Assembly (NCBI GenBank): GCA_017590115.1
Contig: JAGGNK010007448.1
Coordinates: forward strand, 4,566,815 to 4,630,814
Length of the DNA: 64,000 nt
DNA from: Montifringilla adamsi
Taxonomy: Eukaryota > Chordata > Aves > Passeriformes > Passeridae
Direction: 5' to 3'
The translations under genes and the position numbers were made by a program. Positions 1-12,400 of this stretch are shown here, piece after piece. The notes under the pieces are model-generated. The model was not told the origin of the DNA. It worked only from the letters and a program-made list of their open reading frames with translations, and did not search any database. The stretch's first letter is position 1; each line of letters starts with the position of its first letter.

Positions 1-3000
1 TAATAGCATTAAAGTGATCTCTCCATAAATACTTCCCATTACCTTTAGATGATGAAGAGGAGTAGCTCTAGGTGTATTTTTCACCTTTAGCCTTGGCCAG
101 GTGTTGTGTCTGTGGAAGATCAAGTGGGAAAAGCCAGGGGAGAGACTGCTGAGCCTCCAGCCCTTGCTGGAGCTGTGTCCATCAATCACAGGGTACATTA
201 AAACCTGATTTGATCCCAGCTTGTGGCACACTCTCTAACACAGGGACTACAAAGCATAAAATAGAAATCAGGAGCAGAGGCCTCTGGGTTTTGTTGGAAC
301 ATTATTGCTTGGTCTTGTTTCCAGTGACTGCATCTGTGTAACAACATCACTTCCATACCATGTAATTAGAGCCTTAATTTATTAAACAGTGACTGTAGTA
401 AGCAGCAAGTGGGAGATACACTTATCTCTGACAGGGGAAATATGTTATGGGCGAGCCTGTACTTTTCTGACTCAGCCTGAGCTGTTTTCCAGGCAGAGCC
501 CTCAAGAGGAAACTCTTTTCTTGGTGCAGGCTTTGGACCAGCCCCCAGGAGATCTCAAGGTTTCTTGCGCTGCCCTAGCAAGGTTTGCGGCATGGCTTTG
601 ATGAAGTTTCTCTGCCTTGCTGCCCCTCACTCCGTGTGTGAGATGAAAACAAGAATCTGGCCTTTCTCCCACATGTTACTTGGCTTGTTCCACTTTTCTT
701 GTCAACTTCTCCAGGAAGAAGCTGTGCATCTTGCTCTGCTTCTGCCAGGCTCTGAGCACACCGTGCCCCCACATCTCTCTCTGCTCCCCAGTGATAAATG
801 TCTTCCTTTTCAGCAAGGTCAGAGCAGCCAGTTTCAAAGACTGCCAGGAAAAGGCAGAGTATTCCAAAGGTTTGCATCTTCCAAGGTGATAGTCAGGGAA
901 ACAAAGCAAATGCCATCATTCCAGATCCTCAGGAAGAAATTGCCACAGCGTGAAATTCGGCCAACAACAAAAACTTCTCTGCGACAAAGCTGAAAATGAT
1001 GATAGCCTGCTTACTTGCCCATGGGAAAACACACAAGACTTGGGTCTTCCAGGCTTCTAAGCCTGAGGCTAAAGAAAATTGTTATCTCCTTGTTGAAGTC
1101 CTGACAGCACTGCAGGGTGTGGAGCACAGTGTGCTGCAGGGAGTCCCAGGAATCCCTACAGAGCAGTTTGGGCTTTGGCCATTTGGTGTTTAACTTGGCT
1201 GAGCAGATCCCAGGAGGATGCTCAGCACCCAGGGGAGCCAGCGTGGCCAGAGGGAAAGGTTTGTCCTGGGTGCACAAGAAACCAAAGCTCCCTTTGATCC
1301 CAGGTGTTGGAGGTAATTCAGAGCATAAATCATTCTCATCCATTCTTCCTATATCATGTTAGCTGACCTACATGGTCACAGCTGACCATGCTGGGTAAAT
1401 AATCTAATGTAATTACAGGGTAAAGAAATGGCAAATTCTCTTCTAAAGCCAAGTGGAGCTTGCATCTATTATTTATTAGAGGCAACCAGCAGAAGAGAGC
1501 AGGTTATGTGGTAATTACTTTTTGACCTCCTGGAGGTAATTGCATAATCATTTGCAGAGAGTTGCTATTACAGTTGGGTGAATCCTGCAAGCGGTTTTAT
1601 GTGAACAGTCATTTGAATTTTTAAACCAATTTCCACCTAACTATGGAATTCTGATAAGGTCATCCACCACTCTGGTACCTGAATGCCTTTTCCCCTGCCT
1701 TTTTTGGGGGGGGCTTTGGGTTCTTCAGGAATTGAAGTAATGAGCTGAGGGGCAGCAATGCTCACGCCTATCTGACCAGTCCCCCAGAGAAGCTTAGCCC
1801 AGTCTTTCAGTGGTTAAATGAGTCCAGCAGCTCAGAAGTTGGACAGCCAAAACCTGGAAACAGGCACTAAGAAGACATTTCATAGAAGCTTTCCTAGGTT
1901 TGCACAGGTTTAGCTTCATCCTGAAATAGGAAATTGCCACATGTGATTCACAGGCTCCTGGACCTTCCTCTCTCTCTCCATCAGGCAGAAGAAGACAAAA
2001 AGACTAACTCAGAGCAGCAGCCAGGGTCACAAAGGATGAATCTCACTTTGATTTCTCATTTAGTCTTCTTCACCTCTCCCCCAATTTTCTGTGGATTCTG
2101 GAGCCAAGCCTTAGAAACTCCAGTATTGGCTGTTCTCTTCAATTCTTGACACTTTGAAATAAATTTACTTATGACTGAGCTGTTACAGTTGGGGTCCCAT
2201 CTGGAGGGGCAACATTCCAAGGATCAAGGAGAGCACTGCACAGCCTCTGTGGCACACAGAGTGTGTTTTCCTAACACCCCTCTCAGTCTGTGACTCCCTT
2301 CATCTTTCCCTTAGAAGCCATGAGGCTCCTGAGGAGACATCAGAAACCCTCCAGAGAAGTTTAAGCCTACATGAACTTTCTCTGTATTGCTCACCCTGCA
2401 ATAGTTGAGACCATGCTGTTTTAAAATTTATAGTGTAATTGATTTATTTATATATCATTCAGCCCTTATTATTTATTAATTCTTCTGTCAAGGTTAATTT
2501 GAAATACTTCTAAATAAGGCTCCCTGACAACACCTTTGTTTATGAGATTGACAGCACGCCAGAGCACGCTTCTCCATCACTTGCAGAGGCAATCTGCACA
2601 GGCTCAGGTCCCAAGAAAGGTGATCCCACTTCCTTCCTGAAAAAAAGATGCAATGCAAATCACCCACAGTCCTGCAGTTGTTTGTCATTAATATTTCAGG
2701 ATCCAACTTTTGTTATCTGGACAGGATTCAGATTAAAATGTCAGATGTGAGGAGGGGTGCAGTGCACAACTTGCTGCCGTAACTTTGAAGCCAGCCAAGC
2801 AAAGTGCCAGGCTGGAATTCATCTCCTATACGTCTGAAATTGGGAGGGAACAGTGAACCAGGATTTCTCAGATCATCTGAATTGCAGCAATTACACTTTA
2901 TTCTGTTGGGTTAGAATATAGACAGAGAGACAAATATTCCTCATTGAGAGGAGTCATCAAGAAACAGGATATCTAGACATAAAGGTGGAAAACGTGGGTC

Positions 3001-5082
3001 AGAACCATTAGGAATAAAAAAAGTGCAAATTCTCCCAGTGTATTCTGCAGATCTGGGAGACTGGTAGGGAATATGTCTTACTACCTGTCCTTAATGTTAC
3101 CTCTGTTCTTGTCTGGTTAACCTGTGAGCTCCAGACAGCAAAGCTCAGATGTCTTTTAATATCTGGAGGCAGCTGGTGGTGCCACAAGGTGGGTGAGCAG
3201 CGCAGACTGCATGGGCTCAGCACACACACAGGGGTGAACAGAGCGCCTTGGCTGCATTTAAACCACATCCTCTGAGTGTGTTTCCCTCTGAACTGGTAAT
3301 ATTTCAGGTTTTTCTTCCATGACAACAGTTCTGCAGCTGGAGGGCTGCAGCCAGGCTCCACAAATCCCCGGCAGAGCGGCGCAGCCTGGAACGCGCCTCT
3401 CGCTTCCCTGGCTCTCGCAGGAGAGACACATTTGTCTGCTGCCTTCTCCTGTGCAGCTTGGATGCTCCCCTTAATGTGTTTTTTTTTGTTTGTTTTTCCC
3501 CTTACTGAAGGTTGAATTAGCACAAACCTTTCTAGGAGTTTTGAGTGGGTTTAATGAACAATTAATGAGCGGGAGTGGAAGCAGCACAAACCAGACTGTG
3601 CTGTGCACAGGGGTGGAGCTGGGGTTGCAGGATATCCCAGTGTACCCAGGCTCTGATTTCTTCTTCTCTGTGCAGCAAATGTGCCCAGAAAAGTAATTAT
3701 TTTGACTTCTAATTCAATCTTCCTCTATTTAAATTCTGTTCATTAGAATGGGATTGTGTGAAAGGTACCCACGGCGCTCTCTGGTATTAGCTGTCGAAAT
3801 GGATTCAAAGGGGACATAAATGCAGGATTACACCAAGTAGCTGTAAATTTCAATAATTTAGGATGAGCCCATGTGATCAGTGGGAGCTGGGTGAGATGAG
3901 GACAGCCAAGGGAGGGGGACAGCACCAGGCAGCAATGTGGGAATGCGAGGGGAGAAAGGTGCTGTCACAGACTGAGTTTAGCAACAAACCTGCCCTAGAA
4001 GGGGAGAGACTCCCATCCAAAACAGAACAATGAATACCCCTCCACCATGAGGCTGTGGCACCCAGAGGGTTTATCCTGATCCAAAACAACTCCTTTCCCT
4101 TCTCAGTATTTTTCTTCAGCTTGCCATGTTGTGCCCTCTCTGCTCAAGGTTTTCAAAATGTGGTGAGGGGAATGGGAACTGCACTCTGTAGGATGTCTGA
4201 TCCTTTGAAATTTTAGGCCTAAAACTTCTAAGTCTTCAAAGCTGGAAAAAAAAATCCTCACTTTATGTTTGGGGAGCACCAGGCATCTTCAGACCCTGGT
4301 ATCAGAGGATGGAGGGTTTAGATAACACAAATAAAAATTTTAAAAACAAAAAAACTTTAAAAAATATACAAGGCAGAAAATATAGCAAAAGTGTATTTTG
4401 AGGTTTGAGGATTTTTACATAAATTTCACAAAGCATGAGAGTGGCTAGTCACACGAGGTGTTTTGCAAGTTTTTCACCTCGTACAAATACGGGCTGAAAT
4501 ATCAGAGCATGCCATTCATGAGTGATGTGCATGAGCATTATCCCACTGTCCCATGCACACCTCTGCAGAACAGGAGCTCTGATAACCTTGTGTTTCCTGT
4601 ACTGCTGTCCCTCGCCCCTCACTGGCCCCCATTCTTCCATATAAAGCCCTGCTAGATAAGAAGAAGAGATGATTATTAAGATGGGAGCAGAAGAGCATCC
4701 ACCCAAGGAATACCAATGAAGCCGTATCTTGGTGTGTGCATAAACCGAGCCTTTCCCAATAAACCATCAGATACAGGCAAAAGAGTGACAAACAGTAAGT
4801 GATTCCTGTCATCAGCAGAACTCACGTGGCAGCCTCTGGTAATTGGCATTTTCTCCCTGCAAAAGAACAGATTTAAAGATTTGGTGAGTGTGGAGCAGTG
4901 CATTGGGGGCAGCAGTGACCTGGGCTGGCAGCACAGGGACACAGGAGAGCAGAAATGGCCACTCAGGGTGTGGAGACCTTGCCCAGGGAGTGTGAGATGA
5001 GCTCAGGCAGGAATTTTTGGTGGCTGAAGAGCCATGACTGAGGGGCAGCTCAACAGACTGGAGCCCTGGATCAGATCCAGAG
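1..5082. other. Non-coding stretch, no gene recognised
   Basis: Neither strand shows an exon chain, domain or RNA gene I recognise. Open frames such as 565-993 (+, 142 codons) and 3008-3523 (-, 171 codons) have no familiar motif, overlap open frames on the opposite strand and lack convincing splice context, so I treat them as chance. The block holds an AT-rich candidate regulatory core at about 1380-1640 (listed separately), an AT-rich patch at 2410-2510 and a small CpG cluster at about 3365-3420 in otherwise CpG-poor DNA. I saw no young repeat here. Confidence 0.65.
1380..1640. promoter_or_regulatory. Candidate conserved non-coding element (homeodomain/POU-like motif cluster)
   Basis: This 260-bp block is dense in TAAT/ATTA cores. 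GTAATTAC-type words occur near 1511, and an octamer-like run with ATTGCATAATCATTTGCA lies near 1540-1557. A 13-base near-palindrome (ACCTCC-T-GGAGGT) sits at about 1527-1539. This composition, free of recognisable repeats, is typical of vertebrate developmental enhancers that bind homeodomain and POU proteins. Conservation cannot be tested from one sequence, so the call is an inference from motif density; ordinary AT-rich DNA is the main alternative. Confidence 0.3.
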
Positions 5083-5202
5083 CTGTGGGTAAGTGCCCAC
5101 AGTGCCACGACCATCAGTTGTGTTTAACACCAGCCCTGGATTCTGTGGGTAAGTGCCCACAGTGCCACGGCCATCAGTTGTGTTTAACACCAGCTCTGGA
5201 TG
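5083..5202. repeat. Two-copy tandem duplication, 60-bp unit
   Basis: Two adjacent 60-bp units share the words GTGGGTAAGTGCCCAC and CATCAGTTGTGTTTAACACC at an exact 60-base offset and differ at only a few positions (for example CACGACC versus CACGGCC, and CCAGCCC versus CCAGCTC). There is no indel between copies, which points to a fairly recent local duplication, most likely by replication slippage. Because 60 is a multiple of three, any frame passing through repeats its residues; I do not read that as coding. It has no similarity I recognise to a dispersed element. Confidence 0.9.
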
Positions 5203-5203
5203 C

Positions 5204-8200
5204 AGCTGCCCTTCACAGGGTGAAAGGGGAAATGTTGTGCTAGGGGAGTCCAGTGTCACCTGGAGTCAGGTTTAATTAAGCCTTTCTGACCAATGCCCAC
5301 AAAGTCCATCTCATTCATCCCAGAGCAGTCCAGGTGTCTGAGGAGACAATGGAAATCAGCCCTTCTCCCACCATCAGTCTGAGGACTTCCAGTTTTCCTT
5401 AGGCAGCAGACACACAGCTTCTCTGGAGGAAGGGGAGAGGAGCAGAGACACCAAGAAATTCCCCAAATCTGACATAACCCCTCCAGCCCCACAGTGAGCT
5501 CAGTTCTCTGGGCACGGCTCTAGGGGCAAGACACTGGGTCAGTAAGTCAGTGAGATGGTAGGTCCTTAGGGTACCACATCTCCAAGGTAGAATTCCAGTT
5601 TTAGAATTGTTATTTTCATTAGCTGTTATTTCCAATATTTTCATTTTAAAGCAGTTTTGGTTTGTTTTGTTTTTTTTTTCCACTGGTATCATCAGTCTCC
5701 ACATCCCGTATTTATTCTCACCCTGTTTATTTCCCTAATGATTTTTTCCCCTTCTTCCCCCTGACTTTATTAAGTAATATCCCAGTGAGGTAGAGACAAG
5801 CTGACCATATGAAACCTGACCTTTTTCAACCCAATTCTACTTCTTCATTTTAAAATTAAAACCAAAAGCTTGGGAATGGGATGAGTAGATTCATTTCTCT
5901 TTCCTGTCATTGGCAGGCTGCGTTACCTGGCCAGAACCCCAAATCCATCTCCAGTGAATTTGTGATTCTGAGCAACCACTGTCTCAAAACCACTGTAAGA
6001 GGAAAAAATTCAATAAACAGGACCAAAATGTGCATGTGCCCACCCAGACTGGGGGCCAATCTTCACATCCCTTCTAAGGCAGTTCAGTCCTTTGGCTCCA
6101 ACCTTGAACCTTGGCCATGGCTCCCAAGCATGCCCACTTTGCAGTTCTCTGTGCTCCAGAAATGACATTAAATCACACATCGTGAGGTGAAAAAGATCAT
6201 AAAGGAACAACAAAGGATCAGCAAACATAAAATAGAAGAATGGCAACCTCCCCACCTTACACTGCAAAAATCAAAGGGAGTTTTCAAACAGCCCCATTTC
6301 CAGTCAGCTGGAGATTTAATTCACACAGTAATTTACTGTGTCTGCACTTTTTCTGCGCCCCCCCCCCCCCCCCCCCCCCCCCCACTTCCTCCTGCTCTTC
6401 TTTTGCTCAATAGTTACTTTTTTCTCAGCCTGTAATAAGAGGAACCTAATGCCCAAGCCTTACATGCAAATAAGCTTTTCCCTCCTGTGTGTGCTGGGCA
6501 GACAGAGAATGATAAGGGAGATTCATGGGGGGCAAAAAAAAAAGCCATTTATTGCAAAGAGCTTTTGTATTGTAAAGTAATTCTAGTATTTCAAGGGAAG
6601 GGGACAAGTTCACAGAGAAAATTACGCCAACTGAGACTGAGTCTGCAATTTTCTTTGCAAGCTGTTGGGGCCAGTGATGGCTCTGGATTTGTGGGTGTCT
6701 GTATCCAGCCCAGCATTTCTGTTCTCAGGGCGCTTCAGCAGCATCTCTGCCTTGTTAACTGTTTCCTCTTCTGGTGAGGGAGTTGTTTTCCTGGGGGTTT
6801 TTATTACATAATGGCTCAGTGGGAAACTGAGCAGAAGAAACATTTTCATAATTGATGGCTCAATTTCAGTCCTGAAAACACTCAATGGCTCTTTCAGCCT
6901 CACTAACACTGGAAATTATTAGAAATTATAAACTGAGATGTGGCTGGAGCATATAAAAATGGACAAGTACCAAAAACCACAGGCTTGATGGGTTTTCACG
7001 TGGAGGGGAGGGGAAGATGTGTCCAGGTTTTTGCAGAATTTCAAAGCATTAAGCATGAGAATAACTTTTTTTGAGGGGGAAAAAATAGAGTGCTGGAGTG
7101 CAAAGGTGCAGGGCTGCATCAGCAGCAGTTGTGAAGGTGATCTGTAAAGAGTAATGAAGTTTAGAACAGAGATTTTCATCAGAATTTTCCAGAGAGGTTT
7201 TCTAAAGGACCTTGCTACCCTGAGACAGACCAGGATCATCTTCTTCTCTTTCCCTCTGTGTGAGAGCTCCTGGATTTGGGGCTCAGCTCCCAGAGGAAGA
7301 CCTGGGATGTTCTGTGTGTGTTCACAAGCACAGGGAAGGATCATCAGAGAGGGGACCTGCAATTCTGATCCAAGGAGCCAAGCAGCAAACAGGAAGGGTC
7401 AGAGGAAGACCTGCCTTAAACCCTGATGTGGCCAGCCCAGAGTTAATTCAGAATTTTTTATTATTAGATGCATAACTTTTCAGTTTAGTATTTCCACATA
7501 GGCATAAACCTGAGGGGTCATTGATTAATTTAAAAGCATGAATTGTTTTGCCTTTTTTTTTTTTAAGTAGATAGCTGCAAGCTTAGCTTTCTTTTAATGC
7601 AAATGACCTTATTTGGATCTGCTGACATTAGAAAGCATTGCAGGCATTCTGAATCTAACATGGAGGCAGAGAAAGCAGAATATTCCATCAGCTCATTTTA
7701 TGAGTTCTATTTAAATTGGGAAGAAAAGAAAAAAATAGAAATAAATAAAGGGAAAGGAAAACAACTACAGTCACAAGAGGGGATTTGCTGGTTCTCTGTC
7801 CCCTGGCATTCTCTCTCCTCCCTTTTCCCTCCTCCCATTTCAATCGCTTCAGGGACTTGCTGCAGCCATGGGATTAATGGACACCTAATGCCATCTCTGC
7901 TTTACAGCCTGGAAAGGCTCTTGTTTAGTTTACATTGATTTTTCTTTTCTGATGCATTTGCAGAATGTGAGATACCGATGGCGGGAAACATAGAAAGAGG
8001 GGGGAGAGGAGAGAGATACATCCTGTGCCTCCTGCTCCTGGAAATGCTCCTAGGCTTGGAGCCTGCAGAGACTTCCAGCAGCAAACACCCTCTTACTCTT
8101 TCCTGCCATGCTAGAGGACACAGGAAGGGCAGCAGAGATGATCTCTGTGGTGGGCTGGTGTTATCCATCACTCAGGAGCAGACAGCGAATGCTCTGCCTC

Positions 8201-8985
8201 ACAACACTTCCCTCTCCTCGGTGATTTGGCACTGTGGAAGTTTTTATTGTTTCATTTTTATTAGCATAGCTGTTAGCAGGACTGAGGTAGTTCCCATGCG
8301 TGGTCGTGGTGACCATGCTCAGGAGGAGGTGGATCCCTGCCTTCCTGGCAGTGCAGAAACCCCCCTGGCAAAGGCAGACGGGCAAATCTCATGGGTCTGA
8401 ATGAAACCACGAGGGGAGGGCTGGGAGGAGGGGGCTTGTGAAATTAGGATTTGTCTGGGACATCAGCTCCCTGTGCACTACTCAGCGTCACACCCCAGTG
8501 CCTCTGCTGCAGCTGGGGAAGGGAGCTGCTCTCTGCCAGACCTCTCTGCAGAGGAGGAGTAGGAGCACAGCCCACGTCTCCCTTCAGTGGGATCACTCTT
8601 CCTCCTAATGAAGCACTGAGAGAAAGGAATGCTGCTGTCCCCTGCACCTTTGGGGTGATCACCTCTGCAGAGCAGATCAGAGCAGCTTTGACAAGATCAG
8701 GGGGGTGGAAAGACCTCCAGGAGTTACTCACATTCCCCAAATCATCACCAGGAGCTTTGCAAGACTTAGCAGCTCTTCACTCTTTTGTTTATTAGAGCCA
8801 TACACAGGTGCCAGCCACCAGCAATACAGCAAAGATGGATGCTCTTTTAGTTAAGATGCTAAATGCAACCTAAACCAGGCTGGTGTTTAGTAACAGTGAC
8901 AAAAACACAGCGTGAGAGTGAAGAGAGGAAAATTACATCCTGTGACCATGTCTCTTTCTTTTCTTCAGCATCTCTGGTGTCAGCT
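5204..8985. other. Non-coding stretch with homopolymer tracts
   Basis: I recognise no gene, LTR or CR1 here. The notable content is the long C run at 6358-6383 (listed separately), T tracts near 5670 and 7552-7564, and an A tract near 6535. Open frames here reach at most about 140 codons (7978-8400, +) and show no domain. Confidence 0.65.
6358..6383. repeat. Poly-C homopolymer, 26 bases
   Basis: An uninterrupted run of 26 cytosines lies between CTGCG and ACTTCC. On the minus strand it is a 26-base G run, which can form G-quadruplex structure and is hard for polymerases and sequencers. The exact length in the assembly should therefore be treated as approximate. Flanking DNA is unique, so this looks like a simple homopolymer expansion rather than the tail of a mobile element. 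Confidence 0.95.
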
Positions 8986-9431
8986 TGATGCCTTTTTGGG
9001 ACTACCTAAAAAGAGAAGCCAGACAAAATTAAGGGAATAAAAAGCAGTTATGTTCATTGAAGACCCTTCAGGTACATTTAGGGCAGACAAAGCCCCCCAG
9101 GGGCTACACCCAAAAATGGACAATGGGTCACGGGTTTCACACTATAGGTTTTCTCCATTTGCATGTTGGGGGTTAATCTTCTAATTACAGCTTCAGGTAA
9201 TTAAGTAATTTGCCCCAAGTTGGCTCCCCCCAAATAAATTTGTTTCCATCTCTCAGGCCTGAGGCAGTGAGGTGTCCTTGATTGCCAGGCCTGGAGAGGA
9301 ATTGTTGTGTCTGCCCAAAATGGGAAAGCAGCAGCTCACACTGTGTGTGGAGTTTAGAGTTATACACTAAAGAACTGCAGGGTTACAAATACATGAAAAG
9401 TATGAAAGCAAAAATCCTAAGGCATCAAGCT
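8982..9431 (-). mobile_element. Solo LTR of an endogenous retrovirus (4-bp target duplication AGCT)
   Basis: The element runs from 8986 to 9427 (442 bp) and is bounded by the inverted termini TGATGCC and GGCATCA, giving the canonical TG...CA ends. It is flanked on both sides by AGCT (8982-8985 and 9428-9431), a perfect 4-bp target-site duplication. It shares termini and internal words with the LTR at 62050-62509. The orientation comes from that comparison, where the relative has an AATAAA signal on the minus strand. No internal proviral sequence is attached, so it is a solo LTR left by recombination between paired LTRs. The family resembles passerine LTRs from memory. A 4-bp duplication is commonest in class I (gammaretrovirus-like) elements, which is inference. 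It has no coding capacity. Confidence 0.8.
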
Positions 9432-12400
9432 CAGTAAAGCTATTGGAACAGAAGATGGAGGGAAGGCTGGTAATGATGCTTAAAGCAGCCCAACACCATC
9501 TGGGCTCCATCTCCTGCCTGCTGGGTGAGTGGGTGACCCCTCTGAGGAGAGAGCTCTGCATTAGGTGTGGGATCTCTAGGGGTACTCAAGGTGCCTCAGC
9601 AGACAGTTTGGACTCCCTGTTAGGCACCAGTTGAAGGGTGGAGAAGACAGAGAGGGAGGAAGGCTGGTGCCAGCCCGTGTCATTGTCCCCCTGCTGTGCC
9701 ATCCGTGCCAGTGAGTGACAAGCTGTGTCCCAGGAGCTGCAGGAGCCTGGGCTGTGAGTGATGGCTCCAGAGGCGCCTCCTTTCCTTCCAGCCACCCCAT
9801 GGCTCAGCCTCGTCGCCACAATCCTGTCACGTCACACCAGCAGCTCCTGGCAAGTGGGTCACCAGGCTTCCCTTCCCACTCCAAGCAGTTCTTCTCACTC
9901 TGCCATGAAAAGGAGTAAATTGTAGTTCAAACGAGCGTGACCCTGTGCTTGGCTGTCATCAGGACAGCTTTTTAGACCACATTTAATGCTTAATATGGAG
10001 CTCTTGACAGAAATGAGCTGTTCCTTGCAAGGCTCCTGACAGACTGCTGGAGAGTCTCAGGAGGAACAAAAGAGATTTATAGGAAAGAAAGTTTTGTATT
10101 ACAGGCAAGGGAAAAAATAGGAATGTGGTTGTTAAAAGATAAAAAAAAACCCAGGAAAATGAAAGAAACCCTGGTGATAGGTCCTGTTTCCCATCTAGCT
10201 GAATAAAGAGACTTGCAAACATTGAGATTAATCTTGGGAAATAACTAGTACCATAAGTTTTCATTGCAAGAAATTACATGTTGTCATCACGATTATTTAT
10301 TTATTTTTACTCCAGTTAATAACTACATTCAGGAAATTAAAAGGAAAAATAGCATGCAGTTCTGTCAGGAAGCCTGAAGGAACAGACCAGCAATTGAGGA
10401 GAAATGGGATGCATATCTCAGCAGCATTTCTTCTTTTCCCAGGCATATTTTCCCATTTAAGGGAACCTGGGTTTTTTTGCTGTTTTGCAAGGTTGGCTTT
10501 CATCTTTTCTTCAGGTCCCTATACAAGCTCCAGCTGTTTGAGGTGGGTCCTCAAAAACTGTAGTTTCTTTCCTTTGGCTTCCAAAATTCTGAAAATTTAT
10601 GGTTTTATTTATTATTCACCTCTTCCATTGTTTAACTCCGAGCAAGAAGAATTAGGAAGTGCTTTCGCTGACTGACTGCGTAGTAGAACAGTGAAGAGAG
10701 AGTTTTCCAACAGTCCAAAGTCTAAAATCTTTATCATCCTGTGGAGTGAATCCTGAAGGATAAACCAGTAGGAGGAAATCTTTTGAAGGACTTGGTTGCC
10801 TTGATACGCTTCACTTCAATGGAAGTCTGACCTCTAAACTCTCCTGGTGTACCTTGCACCCTGTATCCATGCAGTGCTGGGTTCAGAAACACTAAAAGAG
10901 GGGACTTTTTCTATGGAGATGATTTACTGCCATGTGTTCAGCAGTGACCTGCAAATCCAGGTGAATGAGCTGATCCAAGGTCTCTGCACCCTAGGGCGTG
11001 GCCACAAGAATGGCTGAATTAAAAATAAAAATATTGCAGAGATTCTGAGATGGATGCTGCAAGCTGCTACCCCTTCCCTGAAGTCAAGGGAAGCGTGCTG
11101 AATTTCCTCTTAGGAATCTGTCCTGGAATCATCACAACTTATGGAAAGCTCTTAAAAACCCCCAGACTTTCTTCACCAGAGATTGAAGATGCTTAGAGAT
11201 TAAAATCCTGACAAGGGTGGGATGTTCCCAGCCCCAAGCAGGGAGAGAAGAGGAGTCTCAGAGGGATTCACAAAACTGGGTTTAATCTGGGGAGGGTGGG
11301 ATGATCCCTGGCAAGCAGCAAGGGAAGGGAGAGAAGGGGAATCTCCTGGCAGTAACTGATGGCATCCAGGGCTGATCTCCTGCTCTGAACTGCAGATCCA
11401 GAGCAGAGGGACAGACCCCAGGGATGCTCCCTCAAAAATCTCCATGAAGAGCAGAGGAGCCTCCAGCCCAAGCAGTGGATGCTTTTCCTGGTGAGCAGAG
11501 GTTTGTCCTTCCATGCCTGAGCTGTCCAGCCCAGCCCAGCCTGAACAGCTCTCAGCACAGCCCAGGCCAGCTGTAATGCTCTTTATTGTTTTATTTTTAC
11601 CACAAGAGCACCTCAGAGAAATAACTGAGGATCAACACTCTGTCACATTAAAGAACTTAAAGGAAAGTGAGTAGAAAGGCTCGACTGTGCCCTAGAGATC
11701 CTGCAATTTAATTGAAATTCCAGGAACACACCCAGATTTGAGGGAGGGCTCAGTTGATTGGATTATTCCACAAACCAGTTTTCTCATGTTCATCAGGAGA
11801 GAAAACTCCTCTTCATCTCTAAGTAAAATCCTCCTTTTCTCCTTCCTTCCTTTTTTCTTCTCCAAACACAAGAGGAGAAGAGAATGAAAGGTGAGAGCTG
11901 ATTGAGTGAGCAACAGCAGGGGTAACAAATGAGTATTTGTCAATGTTCCCCTCCTTTTACAGCACATCAGTTCTGAAGCTGCTGGCAGAGGACTTGCTGT
12001 AACTGCTGGAAGAACCTCCAGGAGCTTTTATGTTCAGGCTTATGTAAAACCAATTTCTGATTAATCACTGATGCAAAGCTAGGAACATGAACTTTCATTC
12101 TGCCTTGGCACAGCCCTGTCCAACAAATCTGTTCCCACGCCATCCCCATTCCTGACAGGAGCTCTTCCCTAGCAGGGGCAGCCTGGGCTCCTCGTGGGGA
12201 GTAGCAATGCCCTTTGGAGAGCTTCTCTCCAGGTGTCTCCTGAAATCTAGGATTTCTCTGAAATCAGTGTTCCTTAGGATAGTGTTCCATAATGCCTTTT
12301 GCACTGAGTTGGGTAAATATGCCTATTTTAAAAATTATTATCATTATTTTTTTAACTTTTCACTCAAGATCAGCACCTGAAATCTCAGCTTGTTTTGTCC

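Noticed and set aside
3008..3523. 171-codon minus-strand open frame
   Set aside because: Residue mix looks random and no motif is recognisable; a chance frame of this size is expected in 64 kb.
11217..11350. Diverged 80-bp tandem duplication
   Set aside because: The shared words are short and purine-rich, so low complexity explains them as well as duplication.
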